DNA from: Hominimerdicola alba 8
GTDB lineage: Bacteria; Bacillota; Clostridia; Oscillospirales; Ruminococcaceae
Assembly (NCBI RefSeq): GCF_000178155.2
Contig: NZ_ADKM02000095.1
Location: forward strand, 27,920 to 91,919
DNA length: 64,000 nt
Direction of reading: 5' to 3'
Below are positions 36,817-45,961 of this stretch, one piece after another (position 1 is the first letter of the stretch; every line of letters starts with the position of its first letter). The position numbers and the translations under genes are program-made. The notes beneath the pieces were generated by a model that made no database searches, was not told the origin of the DNA, and worked only from the letters and a program-made list of their open reading frames with translations.

Positions 36817-39336
36817 TCATACCTCCTTGATAACTTCGTAGCCCTTTTTGGTGACAGCATCTTCCATCGCCGCAAGGTCACGTATGGGCGAATAAAGTGT
36901 CAGTACGGCTGTGCCCGCCTTAAAGTCGCAGACCGCTTCTGCGACCTCATCAAAGGCTTCAAGGGCTTTTCTGACAGTTGCTTCGCAGTGGGGGCACATC
37001 ATGCCGTTTATGCGCATGGTGTAAGTTTCAGACTTCTGTTCGGGCGCGAGGTCATCGGGCAGTACCACACAGTTTCGTGCCTTGTCGCGGGCGGGCGAAA
37101 AGATGTCTTTCAGATTTAGCCGCAGTGCATTCGTCACCACCGTGAAGCTGGACAAACTCATTGCCGCCGCCCCGAACATCGGCTGTAACTCCCAGCCGAA
37201 CAGCTTTATGAAAGCACCTGCCGCCAGCGGAATGCCGATGACATTGTAAATAAACGCCCAGAAAAGGTTCTGATGTATGCTTCTCAGCGTCATGCAGCTG
37301 AGTCGTATGGCGGCGGGGACATCGGTAAGGCGGCTGTTCACCAGCACCACATCTGCGGCATCGACTGCCACATCTGCCCCCGCGCCGATAGCTATGCCCA
37401 TATCAGCGCGGGTGAGGGCGGGTGCATCGTTGATGCCGTCACCCACCATAGCCACTCTGCCGACTGCCTGCAACTTGCGTATGACGCTTTCCTTGCCGTT
37501 AGGCAGAACGCCCGCTATCACGCGGTCAACTCCCGCCTGCCTGCCGACTGCTTCGGCGGTGCGGGCGTTGTCGCCTGTCAGCATCACCACCGACAGACCC
37601 ATATTTTTCAGCTGTCTTATGGCTTCTGCGCTCTCATCTTTCAGCTGGTCGGCGGCGGCTATCATGCCCAGTATTTTCCCGCCTTTTGCAAAGAACAGCG
37701 GTGTCTTGCCCTCGCCTGCCAGTGCTTCCGCCTTTGACTTCAACTCACCGCTGACGGTGCAGTACTTCTCTATCAGCGCAAGGTTTCCGCCGTAAAGTTC
37801 AGCGCCGCCGAACCTGCCGCGCAGTCCGCTTCCCGAAAGCGCTTTGAAATCGCTGACAGTTTCGGCTTTTACGGAATTTTCCTCACAGTACCGCATAACA
37901 GCGCCCGCAAGAGGGTGTTCGCTCATGGCTTCAAGGGACGCGGCGGCAATCAGCAATTCGCTCTCCGAAATGCCGTCTGCGGGTATCACATCGGTCACAG
38001 CGGGTTCGCCTTTTGTGACTGTGCCTGTCTTGTCCAGCGCGACTATCTGCACCCTGCCCGTTTCTTCCAGCGAAACAGCCGTCTTGAACAGCACGCCGTT
38101 TTTAGCGCCCATGCCGCTGCCCACCATTATCGCAACAGGCGTTGCAAGTCCCAGCGCACAGGGACAGCTTATCACCAGCACCGAGATAGCCCGCGCCAGC
38201 GCATAGCCCGCAGTCTGCCCCACTGCCAGCCATATCACCAGTGTAATCGCCGCTATGCCGATAACGGTCGGGACGAAAATGCCCGAAACACGGTCGGCTA
38301 TCTTGGCGATCGGTGCTTTGGTGGCGGCGGCATCGCTTACCATCTTTATTATCTGCGCGAGGGTGGTGTCCTCGCCCACCCGCTGTGCCCTGCACCGCAG
38401 GAAACCCGTCTGATTGATGGTTGCAGCTGAAACATGACTGCCCGCCTGCTTATCGGCAGGTATCGACTCGCCTGTGAGTGCGGCTTCATTTACAGCGCTC
38501 TCGCCCTCTATGACCACACCATCAACGGGTATGCTCTCACCGGGCCGCACAACGAAGATGTCACCCACCTGCACATTCTCTATGGGCATCACGACTTCTT
38601 TGCCGTCACGCTCGACTGCGGCAGTTTTGGGTGTCAGTTTCATAAGACCTTTCAGCGCATCAGTGGTCTTGCCCTTTGAACGTGCCTCCAGCAGTTTGCC
38701 GACCGTTATTAGTGTCAGTATCATGGCGGCAGACTCAAAGTAGAAGTTCATCATAAGTTCTTCTGTTTTGTCGGTGTCGCCGTCAGTGACAGCGCGTGTC
38801 ATGGCAAAAAGCACGAAAACGCTCCACAAAAACGATACCCCCGAACCCATCGCCACAAGGGTGTCCATATTGGGCGAGCGGTGTACCAGCCCCTTAAAGC
38901 CGCTCACAAAGAATTTCTGATTTATGACCATCACAGCGGCGGCGAATATCATCTCAAACAGCCCCATCGCAAGATGGTTGCCCTCAAAAAACGCAGGCAG
39001 AGGAAAGCCCCACATCATGTGACCCATCGAAACATACATAAGCGGTATGAGCAGGCAAAGCGAAGCTGTCAGCCGCTTTTTCAGCTTCGGCGTTTCGCGG
39101 TCAGCAAGGGTGTCTTCTTCGGCTGGGGCAGACTTTGCGCCCTTTCGCGATGCGCCGTAACCCGCATCTTCCACCGCTTTTATAATACTTTCGGGCGAAG
39201 CACTGCCCTCAACGCCCATCGAATTTGTCAGCAGGCTCACCGAGCAGGCAGTCACGCCGTCAACAGCGGCAACGGCTTTTTCCACCCTTGCACTGCACGC
39301 CGCACAGCTCATGCCCGTAACGTTATACTGTTCCAT
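36817..39336 (-). CDS. copA: Copper-exporting P1B-type ATPase with HMA domains at both ends
   Basis: 839 residues. It pumps Cu(I) out of the cytoplasm using ATP. Order: N-terminal HMA domain (GMSCAAC at residues 8-14), membrane helices, actuator TGES, the metal-site helix SCPCALGLATP, phosphorylation site DKTGT, GDGINDAP hinge, last two helices, then a second HMA domain at the C-terminus (GMMCPHC, about residue 780). A C-terminal HMA is uncommon; most CopA proteins carry them only in front. The ATG follows GGGGG. The csoR gene lies 11 bp upstream, and the YitT-family gene starts at the stop codon. Confidence 0.96.
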   Translation of the reverse strand: MEQYNVTGMSCAACSARVEKAVAAVDGVTACSVSLLTNSMGVEGSASPESIIKAVEDAGYGASRKGAKSAPAEEDTLADRETPKLKKRLTASLCLLIPLMYVSMGHMMWGFPLPAFFEGNHLAMGLFEMIFAAAVMVINQKFFVSGFKGLVHRSPNMDTLVAMGSGVSFLWSVFVLFAMTRAVTDGDTDKTEELMMNFYFESAAMILTLITVGKLLEARSKGKTTDALKGLMKLTPKTAAVERDGKEVVMPIENVQVGDIFVVRPGESIPVDGVVIEGESAVNEAALTGESIPADKQAGSHVSAATINQTGFLRCRAQRVGEDTTLAQIIKMVSDAAATKAPIAKIADRVSGIFVPTVIGIAAITLVIWLAVGQTAGYALARAISVLVISCPCALGLATPVAIMVGSGMGAKNGVLFKTAVSLEETGRVQIVALDKTGTVTKGEPAVTDVIPADGISESELLIAAASLEAMSEHPLAGAVMRYCEENSVKAETVSDFKALSGSGLRGRFGGAELYGGNLALIEKYCTVSGELKSKAEALAGEGKTPLFFAKGGKILGMIAAADQLKDESAEAIRQLKNMGLSVVMLTGDNARTAEAVGRQAGVDRVIAGVLPNGKESVIRKLQAVGRVAMVGDGINDAPALTRADMGIAIGAGADVAVDAADVVLVNSRLTDVPAAIRLSCMTLRSIHQNLFWAFIYNVIGIPLAAGAFIKLFGWELQPMFGAAAMSLSSFTVVTNALRLNLKDIFSPARDKARNCVVLPDDLAPEQKSETYTMRINGMMCPHCEATVRKALEAFDEVAEAVCDFKAGTAVLTLYSPIRDLAAMEDAVTKKGYEVIKEV

Positions 39337-39347
39337 CTTGTACCCCC

Positions 39348-39653
39348 TTACTTCATCAGCTTTTGCAGAGTTGCCGCCAGTTCATCTATGGTTTCGTCCC
39401 TGCCCGCACGAATGTCATCAGCCACACAGGTGCGTATATGGTTTGTCAGCAGTTCCCGCGAAAAAGCGTTCATCGCGGCATTCACGGCGGCACACTGCGT
39501 AAGTATATCGGGGCAGTAGGCACTTTCCTCCACCATAGCCTTAATGCCGCGCACCTGACCCTCGATACGGCTCAGGCGGTTCAGCAGGCGCTTGTATTCT
39601 TCCTCACTGCGGACTTTTTTTCGTCCACAGCACTCGCATTTATGTTCACTCAC
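39348..39653 (-). CDS. csoR: CsoR-family copper-sensing repressor
   Basis: 101 residues from a GTG preceded by AGGAGGGG. CsoR proteins are all-helical tetramers that release DNA on binding Cu(I). The Cys-His-Cys ligand set is visible: YCPDILTQ (first Cys, about 40), then NHIRTC (His and second Cys, about 66-70). The N-terminus adds a CECCGRKK cluster, often found in the Firmicute branch. It is the first gene of csoR-copA, and its promoter carries a palindromic operator. Confidence 0.95.
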   Translation of the reverse strand: MSEHKCECCGRKKVRSEEEYKRLLNRLSRIEGQVRGIKAMVEESAYCPDILTQCAAVNAAMNAFSRELLTNHIRTCVADDIRAGRDETIDELAATLQKLMK

Positions 39654-39675
39654 AGTATCCCCTCCTCTACGTAAC

Positions 39676-39705
39676 ATTATATACCCCCAGGGGGTATTTT
39701 GTCAA
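39676..39705 (-). promoter_or_regulatory. csoR-copA promoter with CsoR operator in the spacer
   Basis: On the minus strand TTGACA (39700-39705), 18 bp, TATAAT (39676-39681). The spacer contains the palindrome TACCCCCTGGGGGTA (39682-39696), the G/C-tract type of site bound by CsoR, so the repressor would cover the promoter directly. Confidence 0.88.
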
Positions 39706-39709
39706 GTAC

Positions 39710-39738
39710 AAAAACGGCGGAAAAAATATCTTCCGCCG
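39710..39738 (-). terminator. Terminator after the Nif3-like gene
   Basis: On the minus strand CGGCGGAA and TTCCGCCG form an 8-bp stem followed by GTTTTT, directly upstream of the csoR promoter. Confidence 0.8.
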
Positions 39739-39762
39739 AAAATTAACAATTTATATCATTTA

Positions 39763-40524
39763 CTATGTATACCACTCCACCACATCGAAAGACGACTCAG
39801 CCACTTCGACAATGATGCCCTCAAATCTCTCGGTGAGGGCTTTTTTCATGTAGTCACAGAAGATATTCTCGGTGTAGTAGTGCCCCGCATCGAACACGGT
39901 CAGACCTGCGTTATAGGCATCAACGAAGACATCGTGCTTGACATCGCCCGTGATGAAAGCATCACAGCCTTTCGCGATAACATCGCCCATAAAACTTCCG
40001 CCGCTTCCCGAACACACCGCTATCTTTCTGAGTGGGGTATTTTTTGCGTGGTCATACCTGACAGTAGGCGTGCCCAGCTTTTCTTTGCAGAGCACGGCGA
40101 GATCTGCCGCCATAATGCCCTGATGCCCGCATATACAGCCCATCTCAGCGCCATGCTCGACAGTTATGCAGTCATCGGGTATCAGCCCCAGCTTTTCACA
40201 GAGTATCTTGTTCATCACAGTGCTGTCAAAATTCGTGTGCGCCGAAAGTACCGCAACATTTCCCCTTACCAGCTGACCCACCACGCTTTCGGGGTCAAGC
40301 TGTTTTATGCCGCGAAAAATTACAGGGTGATGTGTCAGCACCAGCTGAAAGCCCTTTTCGGCGGCTTCCCTCGCCACATCTTTCGTGCAGTCCAGCGAAA
40401 GCATCACCTTGTCGGCAGGCATCGACATATTGCCCACGCACAGCCCGCTGTTATCGTAGCCCTCTTGCAGTGAAAAGGGCGCAAGTTCTTCGATAAAACC
40501 GTAAATATCGCTTATAGTATACAT
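39763..40524 (-). CDS. Nif3-like dinuclear metal centre protein
   Basis: 253 residues. The family (YqfO/Nif3/YbgI) forms toroidal hexamers with a two-metal site; some are annotated as GTP cyclohydrolase 1 type 2, without good biochemical support. Metal-ligand motifs are present: YDNSGLCVG (about 24), LTHHPVIF (about 64), SAHTNFDS (about 95), and C-terminal DAGHYYTE with a Glu ligand (about 215). The ATG follows GAGAGGTG; a GTG 9 bp upstream is less likely. In many Firmicutes it follows a tRNA methyltransferase (trmK); that gene is not here. Confidence 0.92.
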   Translation of the reverse strand: MYTISDIYGFIEELAPFSLQEGYDNSGLCVGNMSMPADKVMLSLDCTKDVAREAAEKGFQLVLTHHPVIFRGIKQLDPESVVGQLVRGNVAVLSAHTNFDSTVMNKILCEKLGLIPDDCITVEHGAEMGCICGHQGIMAADLAVLCKEKLGTPTVRYDHAKNTPLRKIAVCSGSGGSFMGDVIAKGCDAFITGDVKHDVFVDAYNAGLTVFDAGHYYTENIFCDYMKKALTERFEGIIVEVAESSFDVVEWYT

Positions 40525-40547
40525 ATCATACACCTCTCATATCTAAA

Positions 40548-40574
40548 ATAAAAGGGCGGTAAGACCACCGCCCT
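40548..40574 (-). terminator. Terminator after the coiled-coil membrane protein gene
   Basis: On the minus strand GGGCGGT and ACCGCCC pair and TTTTATTTTA follows. Confidence 0.87.
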
Positions 40575-40579
40575 TATGA

Positions 40580-41302
40580 TTATTTACTTTTTTTGCCAAA
40601 AAGTCCGTTCTTTTTCTGGGGCTTTTTGCCGATGTTCTCGGTGGGGTCACCGAAACGCTCTTTGTTCTTTTCTATATCCATCGTGACATCATGGACACTT
40701 GCAGACATCAGACCTGTCATCTGCTGCATCAGCAGACTTTGCTCAAATATCTCGACAGCTTCTTCGCATGTTTCAGCCTCGCCGTTCACAAGGAATTCCT
40801 TTATCTGACCGATGTTCGTCATGTAGTCCATGTCCAGTTCCATGAAATCGATCTTCTTCCTCAGTGCCGCAAGGTAATCATCGCGCTGTTTTTCAAGCTG
40901 TTTTATCCTGCCTTCAAGAAGTTCTATCTGCTCGGTTATACCCTCATTGACCTCTATCTGATGGTTTTTGACTTCGGTGAGTTTCTGGGAGTAGTAATTA
41001 TTTGCCAGCTTGTAGCCGAATGCTGTCACCGCCGCAAAGCCTATTAAAGGCACTATCCACAGAAGACCATCATGGAATGCCGCAGCAAGTATCGCCAAAA
41101 AGATAGTCGCGCCTATCAGCACATATATCATGGTCTTGTTGCGCTTGCCCTTGAAATCGAATTCTTTCTCTGCCTCGCTGACATCTCTGATGTATATTTT
41201 CAGGTACTCCTTGTTCTCCTTGCTGACTTCTACGCCTTCGGCAAACTCAAAGTATCTGTTTATATAGCATTCCGCCAGATCCATCTTTTCCAGCTCAGTC
41301 AT
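40580..41302 (-). CDS. Membrane protein with coiled-coil domain, unknown
   Basis: 240 residues. Layout: a charged 55-residue N-terminal part, two hydrophobic segments (about 57-75 and 79-97) forming a hairpin, then a long heptad-like coiled coil (about 105-150, LTEVKNHQIEVNEGITEQIE and onward), and a basic C-terminus ending in KKNGLFGKKSK. Both ends are predicted in the cytoplasm. No family is recognised and there is no catalytic motif. GAGGGTGAG precedes the ATG. It has its own promoter and terminator. Confidence 0.8.
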   Translation of the reverse strand: MTELEKMDLAECYINRYFEFAEGVEVSKENKEYLKIYIRDVSEAEKEFDFKGKRNKTMIYVLIGATIFLAILAAAFHDGLLWIVPLIGFAAVTAFGYKLANNYYSQKLTEVKNHQIEVNEGITEQIELLEGRIKQLEKQRDDYLAALRKKIDFMELDMDYMTNIGQIKEFLVNGEAETCEEAVEIFEQSLLMQQMTGLMSASVHDVTMDIEKNKERFGDPTENIGKKPQKKNGLFGKKSK

Positions 41303-41381
41303 ACACTCACCCTCTGACTCCCTCTTATCCTTTTTACCATGTAGGAATATAGATGCGTAAAGTAAAAGTTTACATAGATAA

Positions 41382-41410
41382 AGTATAGCATACGTTCACG
41401 TTTTTGTCAA
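41382..41410 (-). promoter_or_regulatory. Promoter of the coiled-coil membrane protein gene
   Basis: On the minus strand TTGACA (41405-41410), 17 bp, TATACT (41382-41387). Confidence 0.8.
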
Positions 41411-41463
41411 CATTATTATTAATTTTTTATATAATAAAATCAAATTGACAAATTGCCGATCCG

Positions 41464-43212
41464 CTATTCATCATCGCTGTTATCATCGTGTCCCGCGCCA
41501 CCGTTGTCATCGGTCTTATCACCGAAACTCTCGTCAACAGCGCGGTCGATATCCTTTTCAGCGCGGCGCATCATTGCGCTGAAAGTGTTGAAACCCTCTG
41601 CGGCATTCTCAAAAGTGCTCCTTAACATATCCGTAAAATAGTAGCCGCTGCTCTCCTTTTTGGGAGCTGCTTTTTCAGCAGTTGCTTCATTCTTCGGCTC
41701 TGTCTTGGGCATTTCCGCCTTTGGTGCTTCTTCCGAAGTATCCGCCTGCTTTTCGGGGATATCTGCCGTTTCCTTCACCTCAGCCTTTTCTTCTGCGGGC
41801 TGTGTGAAAGTCGCAGAGATATTCTCAGCCGTGATAGTACTGCCGTTTTTCACCTTAGAGTATATCAGGTCGAGCACCTGCTTCGGCAGTGTAACGCCTT
41901 TGAGCCTGAACTGTGTGCCGCCGCATTCGCTGTCAGCATCTATCATCATGCCGACACCCTCATCAGTCACAGTGACATTCTCAAGCACCACATTACAGCC
42001 GCCGCCGACCTTAGCCAGCACCACCGACAGCGCATAAGCCGTCATTGTAGTATCGCTGAAAACAAAACTGCTGCCCGCCGATGTATTGCCTATCATCATA
42101 AAACTCCTGTCAGCGGCAGGGGTAACAGTGCTGTTCCTCACAGTCAGACAGCACCCGCTGCCTATCTGCAACAGCTTTTCAGCCAGTTCGCTCTCGGTCA
42201 GCTTTTCACCGTCAGCAGTTATCGTCTGACCGTCCTGCCCCGCACCGAAGCCTTTTGCAGGTTCCTCACCGTTATCGACATAATCGGGCTTGCTGTTATC
42301 ACCGAACATTGTGCCGTCAGGGTCGATGCCGCGCTTCACCTGGTCGATGACGCTGTCTATATCAAATCCCTGCTTTGCCTTGTCGATGACCTTATCCACA
42401 TCAAAACCCTGCTTAGCCATATCTATCAGCTTTTTAAAAGTCCTGCCGCCGATTTTCAGGTCGGGGAACTCAGGCATCGGGAAGAACGAGTCCTTACTGC
42501 CGTTATCTCTCCCGAAGATACCCTTGCGCTTGCCGTTTTCAGCCAGCCATTGTTCATATGTCATGTTGCCCAGCGCAGCATATGCGCCCTCAGCCAGCGG
42601 CGCTAAGAACCTTGCAGGCGCACGCTCCTGCGTGATGATTATGCTCCAGTCCTCAGCCACACCTGTATTGAACGGAAGTTCAAACACCCTCAGCAGACCT
42701 GTTTTGTCGCGCTTGCTTATGACAGGTTCATACCTGCTCTTTTCCAGCGCAAAAGTCAGGCGGTCGTCCCAGCGGTTCTCAGGGAAGATGTTCACCTGCG
42801 ATATCTCGGTGCCCTCTTCATTCTGACCGCCTATCATGGCAAATCTGAAAGTATAGTCGGTATACCTTTGCAGCTTCATCTTGCTGATTATCTGCGAGCG
42901 ATGCTTATCGTGGTCACCTATCTCCCACACCTCAGCATTGCCGAGCGTTGTGGTCATGAATGCGCGCTGACCCGCATTGCTGCGGCAGCTTTTATCGAAC
43001 CCGAATTTTCTTGGGTCAAATCCTATTATTTTACTCATTTGCTGTTCCTCCGTGTTTATCTCGTCCGACATAGAGTGAGCAGCATTCATTTTTATAACAC
43101 AGTCGCTCACATACTCTGCCCGACCGTTTTTTACCAGCCCCTTAGCCCGTTTAGGGTAAGTCGAGCCGATGACGTTTCCGTTTTCGTCAATAATGACTAT
43201 CTCTTTTGACAT
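41464..43212 (-). CDS. Multidomain protein with an RRXRR/PLMP-like N-terminus, unknown
   Basis: 582 residues, no signal peptide. Residues 1-37 read IVIIDENGNVIGSTYPKRA then KGLVKNGRAEYV, a pattern like the RRXRR/PLMP motif at the start of IscB proteins, but no RuvC or HNH motif follows. Residues about 60-215 look like a beta-sandwich. At about 255-300 there are three degenerate repeats (KLIDMAKQGFDVD, KVIDKAKQGFDID, SVIDQVKRGIDPD). Residues about 340-450 are a second beta-rich domain, then an Ala/Glu/Lys/Pro linker and an acidic C-terminus. The ATG follows GGGAG. Function unknown; family known only from unnamed Clostridial proteins as far as I recall. Confidence 0.82.
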   Translation of the reverse strand: MSKEIVIIDENGNVIGSTYPKRAKGLVKNGRAEYVSDCVIKMNAAHSMSDEINTEEQQMSKIIGFDPRKFGFDKSCRSNAGQRAFMTTTLGNAEVWEIGDHDKHRSQIISKMKLQRYTDYTFRFAMIGGQNEEGTEISQVNIFPENRWDDRLTFALEKSRYEPVISKRDKTGLLRVFELPFNTGVAEDWSIIITQERAPARFLAPLAEGAYAALGNMTYEQWLAENGKRKGIFGRDNGSKDSFFPMPEFPDLKIGGRTFKKLIDMAKQGFDVDKVIDKAKQGFDIDSVIDQVKRGIDPDGTMFGDNSKPDYVDNGEEPAKGFGAGQDGQTITADGEKLTESELAEKLLQIGSGCCLTVRNSTVTPAADRSFMMIGNTSAGSSFVFSDTTMTAYALSVVLAKVGGGCNVVLENVTVTDEGVGMMIDADSECGGTQFRLKGVTLPKQVLDLIYSKVKNGSTITAENISATFTQPAEEKAEVKETADIPEKQADTSEEAPKAEMPKTEPKNEATAEKAAPKKESSGYYFTDMLRSTFENAAEGFNTFSAMMRRAEKDIDRAVDESFGDKTDDNGGAGHDDNSDDE

Positions 43213-43229
43213 TATATACTCCCTCACAA

Positions 43230-43306
43230 GTTTTTTATCATGGGTGTCTTCCCCTGAAAGAAGCATTGTACTGCGGCAGCTGTTTTTTGTTATGGGTGTC
43301 ATCCCC
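43230..43306 (-). repeat. 25-bp direct repeats in the 5' leader
   Basis: Two direct repeats, 43230-43254 and 43282-43306, share 22 of 25 positions and contain the core ATGGGTGTC-N-TCCCC. On the transcript (minus strand) each reads GGGGA-N-GACACCCAT followed by an A-rich run. They are 52 bp apart, in the leader of about 100 nt of the 582-residue protein gene. Confidence 0.75.
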
Positions 43307-43320
43307 GTACCGTAACTTTA

Positions 43321-43349
43321 ATTATAGCAAATTTACTCCCTTCTGTCAA
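43321..43349 (-). promoter_or_regulatory. Promoter of the 582-residue protein gene
   Basis: On the minus strand TTGACA (43344-43349), 17 bp, TATAAT (43321-43326). The region 43350-43720 upstream is AT-rich and holds no gene that I can support. Confidence 0.85.
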
Positions 43350-43723
43350 TCGGGATTTGGGGTTTTACATGAAAAATTTTTGTTTATTGGATTATTTTTG
43401 TACACAGGTTCAGTATTTGGTTCAGCCGATGGAAGGTTATTATTCACTCTACACTATTTAAATCAAAAAAAATCCCTGAGAATATCACATTATGAAATAT
43501 TTGCCATCACAAACGCATCAAAAATGTGTATCATTTATAACCATTCTCCGCATAACACACCACCGTTTTGCCGCCTAAAGCCCCCATATGATCTATAGCA
43601 AGCCCCTGCCCTGCATATGACATATATCACAACTTTCTGTACGTTGGTTTGGGCTGTTTGCACCAATAACTTTTAACCTTAACTAACCGAATTTGTACCA
43701 ATGTCCGAAAATCAAAAATCCAC

Positions 43724-43752
43724 TTGACAAACGGGTGGGATTGGTGTATACT
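43724..43752 (+). promoter_or_regulatory. Promoter of the type III glutamine synthetase gene
   Basis: TTGACA, 17 bp, TATACT. The -10 lies inside the small palindrome GTGTATACTCATACAC. The start site would be near 43759, just before the attenuator hairpins. Confidence 0.82.
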
Positions 43753-43763
43753 CATACACATAA

Positions 43764-43815
43764 ACAGCAATGGCGCTGTGGACTCGATGTTGAGTCCACA
43801 GCGCTTTTATTTTTT
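43764..43815 (+). promoter_or_regulatory. Attenuator leader of glnA: competing hairpin and terminator
   Basis: A 13-bp terminator stem (43773-43785 with 43792-43804, loop GATGTT) is followed by TTTTATTTTTT and lies only 12 bp before the ribosome site GGAGGG. A competing hairpin, ACAGC-AATGGC-GCTGT (43764-43779), uses the base of the terminator's 5' arm, so the two cannot form together. A hexaloop with A at 1 and G at 4 next to a second stem is the pattern bound by ANTAR antiterminators, but the second loop (GATGTT) does not have A at 1. Confidence 0.7.
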
Positions 43816-43827
43816 GGAGGGATAATT

Positions 43828-45909
43828 ATGGTTAATGTACCCGAGATCTTCGGCTCTGATGTTTTCAATGAGTCGGTAATGAGAGAAAAGCTGCCTAAAG
43901 CTACGTTCAAGGCGCTTAAAAAGACCATCGACAACGGCGACCCGCTTGCCGCTGATGTGGCAAACATCGTGGCTAATGCCATGAAGGACTGGGCTGTTGA
44001 AAAGGGCTGTACACACTACACCCACTGGTTCCAGCCGATGACAGGTCTTACCGCTGAAAAGCTGGACAGCTTCATTCAGCCCGCTGACGGCGGTCATGTT
44101 ATCATGGAATTCTCGGGCAAAGAGTTGGTAAAGGGTGAGCCCGATGCTTCCAGCTTCCCCTCAGGCGGACTGAGAGCCACTTTTGAAGCAAGGGGCTACA
44201 CCGCATGGGATCCGACTTCTTACGCATTCATCAAGGAGAAGACCCTCTGCATACCTACTGCTTTCTGCTCTTACAACGGCGAAGCACTGGATAAGAAGAC
44301 CCCTCTGCTGAGGTCTATGGAAGCGGTAAACCGCTCGGCACTGAGAGTGCTTAAGCTGTTCGGTTCAGATGCCACAAGAGTTATCTCAAATGTCGGTCCC
44401 GAACAGGAGTATTTTCTGGTGGACAGAGAGATGTACTCCCACAGAAAAGACCTTATCTTCACAGGCAGGACACTGTTCGGCGCACCCGCACCAAAGGGTC
44501 AGGAGATGGAAGATCACTATTTCGGCACCATCAAGACGAGAGTTGCGGCTTACATGAAGGATCTCGATGAACAGCTGTGGAAGCTGGGCATCTATGCAAA
44601 GACCAAGCATAACGAGGTCGCACCTGCACAGCACGAACTCGCACCTATCTACGGCACTACCAACATCGCCACTGACCACAACCAGCTGACGATGGAGATA
44701 ATGAAGAGAACTGCAAGAAAACACGGTTTCAAGTGTCTTCTGCACGAAAAGCCTTTTGCAGGCATCAACGGTTCGGGCAAGCACAATAACTGGTCACTTG
44801 CCACCAATACAGGCGTGAACCTCCTTGAACCCGGCAAGACCCCTGCCGAGAACGCACAGTTCTTACTGTTCCTGACTGCTGTTATCAAGGCTGTTTACGA
44901 TTATCAGGACGTTCTCAGGGCTTGCGTGGCTACTGCGGGCAACGACCACAGACTTGGCGCTAACGAAGCACCTCCCGCTATCATCTCTATTTTCTTAGGT
45001 GATGAGCTGACAGGCGTGCTTGATGCCATCGTCAACGGCTACAAGTACGAGGGCGAACACGTTGAAATGGAGATAGGCGTTGATGTTCTGCCGCATTTCG
45101 CAAAGGATACCACCGACAGAAACAGAACTTCGCCTTTCGCTTTCACAGGCAATAAGTTCGAGTTCAGAAGTCCCGGTTCAAAACTCTCCTGCGCAGGTCC
45201 CAACACTGTCCTCAACACCATAGTTGCTAAGGTGCTGGACGATTTCGCTGACGTTCTCGAAAAGGCTGACAACTTCCAGGACGCACTGGACGACCTTATC
45301 AAGAACACCATCAAGGAGAGCAAGGCTATCATCTTCAACGGCGACGGCTATTCTGAGGACTGGGTGAACGAAGCCGAGAAGAGAGGTCTGCTGAACCTTA
45401 AGAGCACACCTGAAGCTGTTCCCACCTACCTTGCGCCCAAGAACGTTGAGCTGTTCTCAAAGTACAATGTCTACAGCGAGACCGAACTGAGGTCGCGTGT
45501 TGATATCCTGCTGGACGAATACTGCAAGACCATCAACATAGAAGCACTGACCATGATAGACATGGCAAAGAAAGATATCCTGCCTGCGGCGGCTACATAT
45601 ATCAAGGAACTGGCACAGACCTCAAAGCTGGCTAAGGACTGCGGCGCTGACACAAGTTTCGAGGACGATCTTGTGAAAAGACTTTCTTCTCTGGCGGCAC
45701 AGACCTACAATAAACTCTCCGCACTGGAAGAAGCTGAGGTCAAGGCAAGAGATATCAATGATGTCGAAACTCTGGCTAACTACTACCACGACACAGTTTT
45801 CGTGGCTATGGGCGAACTGAGAGCGGCGGCAGACGAGATAGAAACTCTGGTGGGCGAAAAGTACTGGCCTTATCCCACATACGGTCAGCTGTTGTTCTAC
45901 GTAAAGTAA
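43828..45909 (+). CDS. glnN: Glutamine synthetase type III
   Basis: 693 residues. GSIII makes glutamine from glutamate, ammonia and ATP; it is the large dodecameric type known from Bacteroides, Ruminococcus and cyanobacteria. Type III features: length about 700, [20 protein letters not shown] (about 140), [10 protein letters not shown] (catalytic Glu), [17 protein letters not shown] (about 265) and [19 protein letters not shown] (about 310). The ATG at 43828 follows GGAGGG; in-frame codons upstream lie in the leader hairpins and are not coding. It is followed by amt after 121 bp. Confidence 0.96.
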   Translation: MVNVPEIFGSDVFNESVMREKLPKATFKALKKTIDNGDPLAADVANIVANAMKDWAVEKGCTHYTHWFQPMTGLTAEKLDSFIQPADGGHVIMEFSGKELVKGEPDASSFPSGGLRATFEARGYTAWDPTSYAFIKEKTLCIPTAFCSYNGEALDKKTPLLRSMEAVNRSALRVLKLFGSDATRVISNVGPEQEYFLVDREMYSHRKDLIFTGRTLFGAPAPKGQEMEDHYFGTIKTRVAAYMKDLDEQLWKLGIYAKTKHNEVAPAQHELAPIYGTTNIATDHNQLTMEIMKRTARKHGFKCLLHEKPFAGINGSGKHNNWSLATNTGVNLLEPGKTPAENAQFLLFLTAVIKAVYDYQDVLRACVATAGNDHRLGANEAPPAIISIFLGDELTGVLDAIVNGYKYEGEHVEMEIGVDVLPHFAKDTTDRNRTSPFAFTGNKFEFRSPGSKLSCAGPNTVLNTIVAKVLDDFADVLEKADNFQDALDDLIKNTIKESKAIIFNGDGYSEDWVNEAEKRGLLNLKSTPEAVPTYLAPKNVELFSKYNVYSETELRSRVDILLDEYCKTINIEALTMIDMAKKDILPAAATYIKELAQTSKLAKDCGADTSFEDDLVKRLSSLAAQTYNKLSALEEAEVKARDINDVETLANYYHDTVFVAMGELRAAADEIETLVGEKYWPYPTYGQLLFYVK

Positions 45910-45961
45910 CGGCATACCCATATTAAATTTTCCCCGCTTAAGGGGATACCATAAACAAGTA

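Noticed and set aside
43333..43720. Short frames in the AT-rich gap upstream of glnN
   Set aside because: No start with a ribosome site, and composition typical of non-coding AT-rich DNA.
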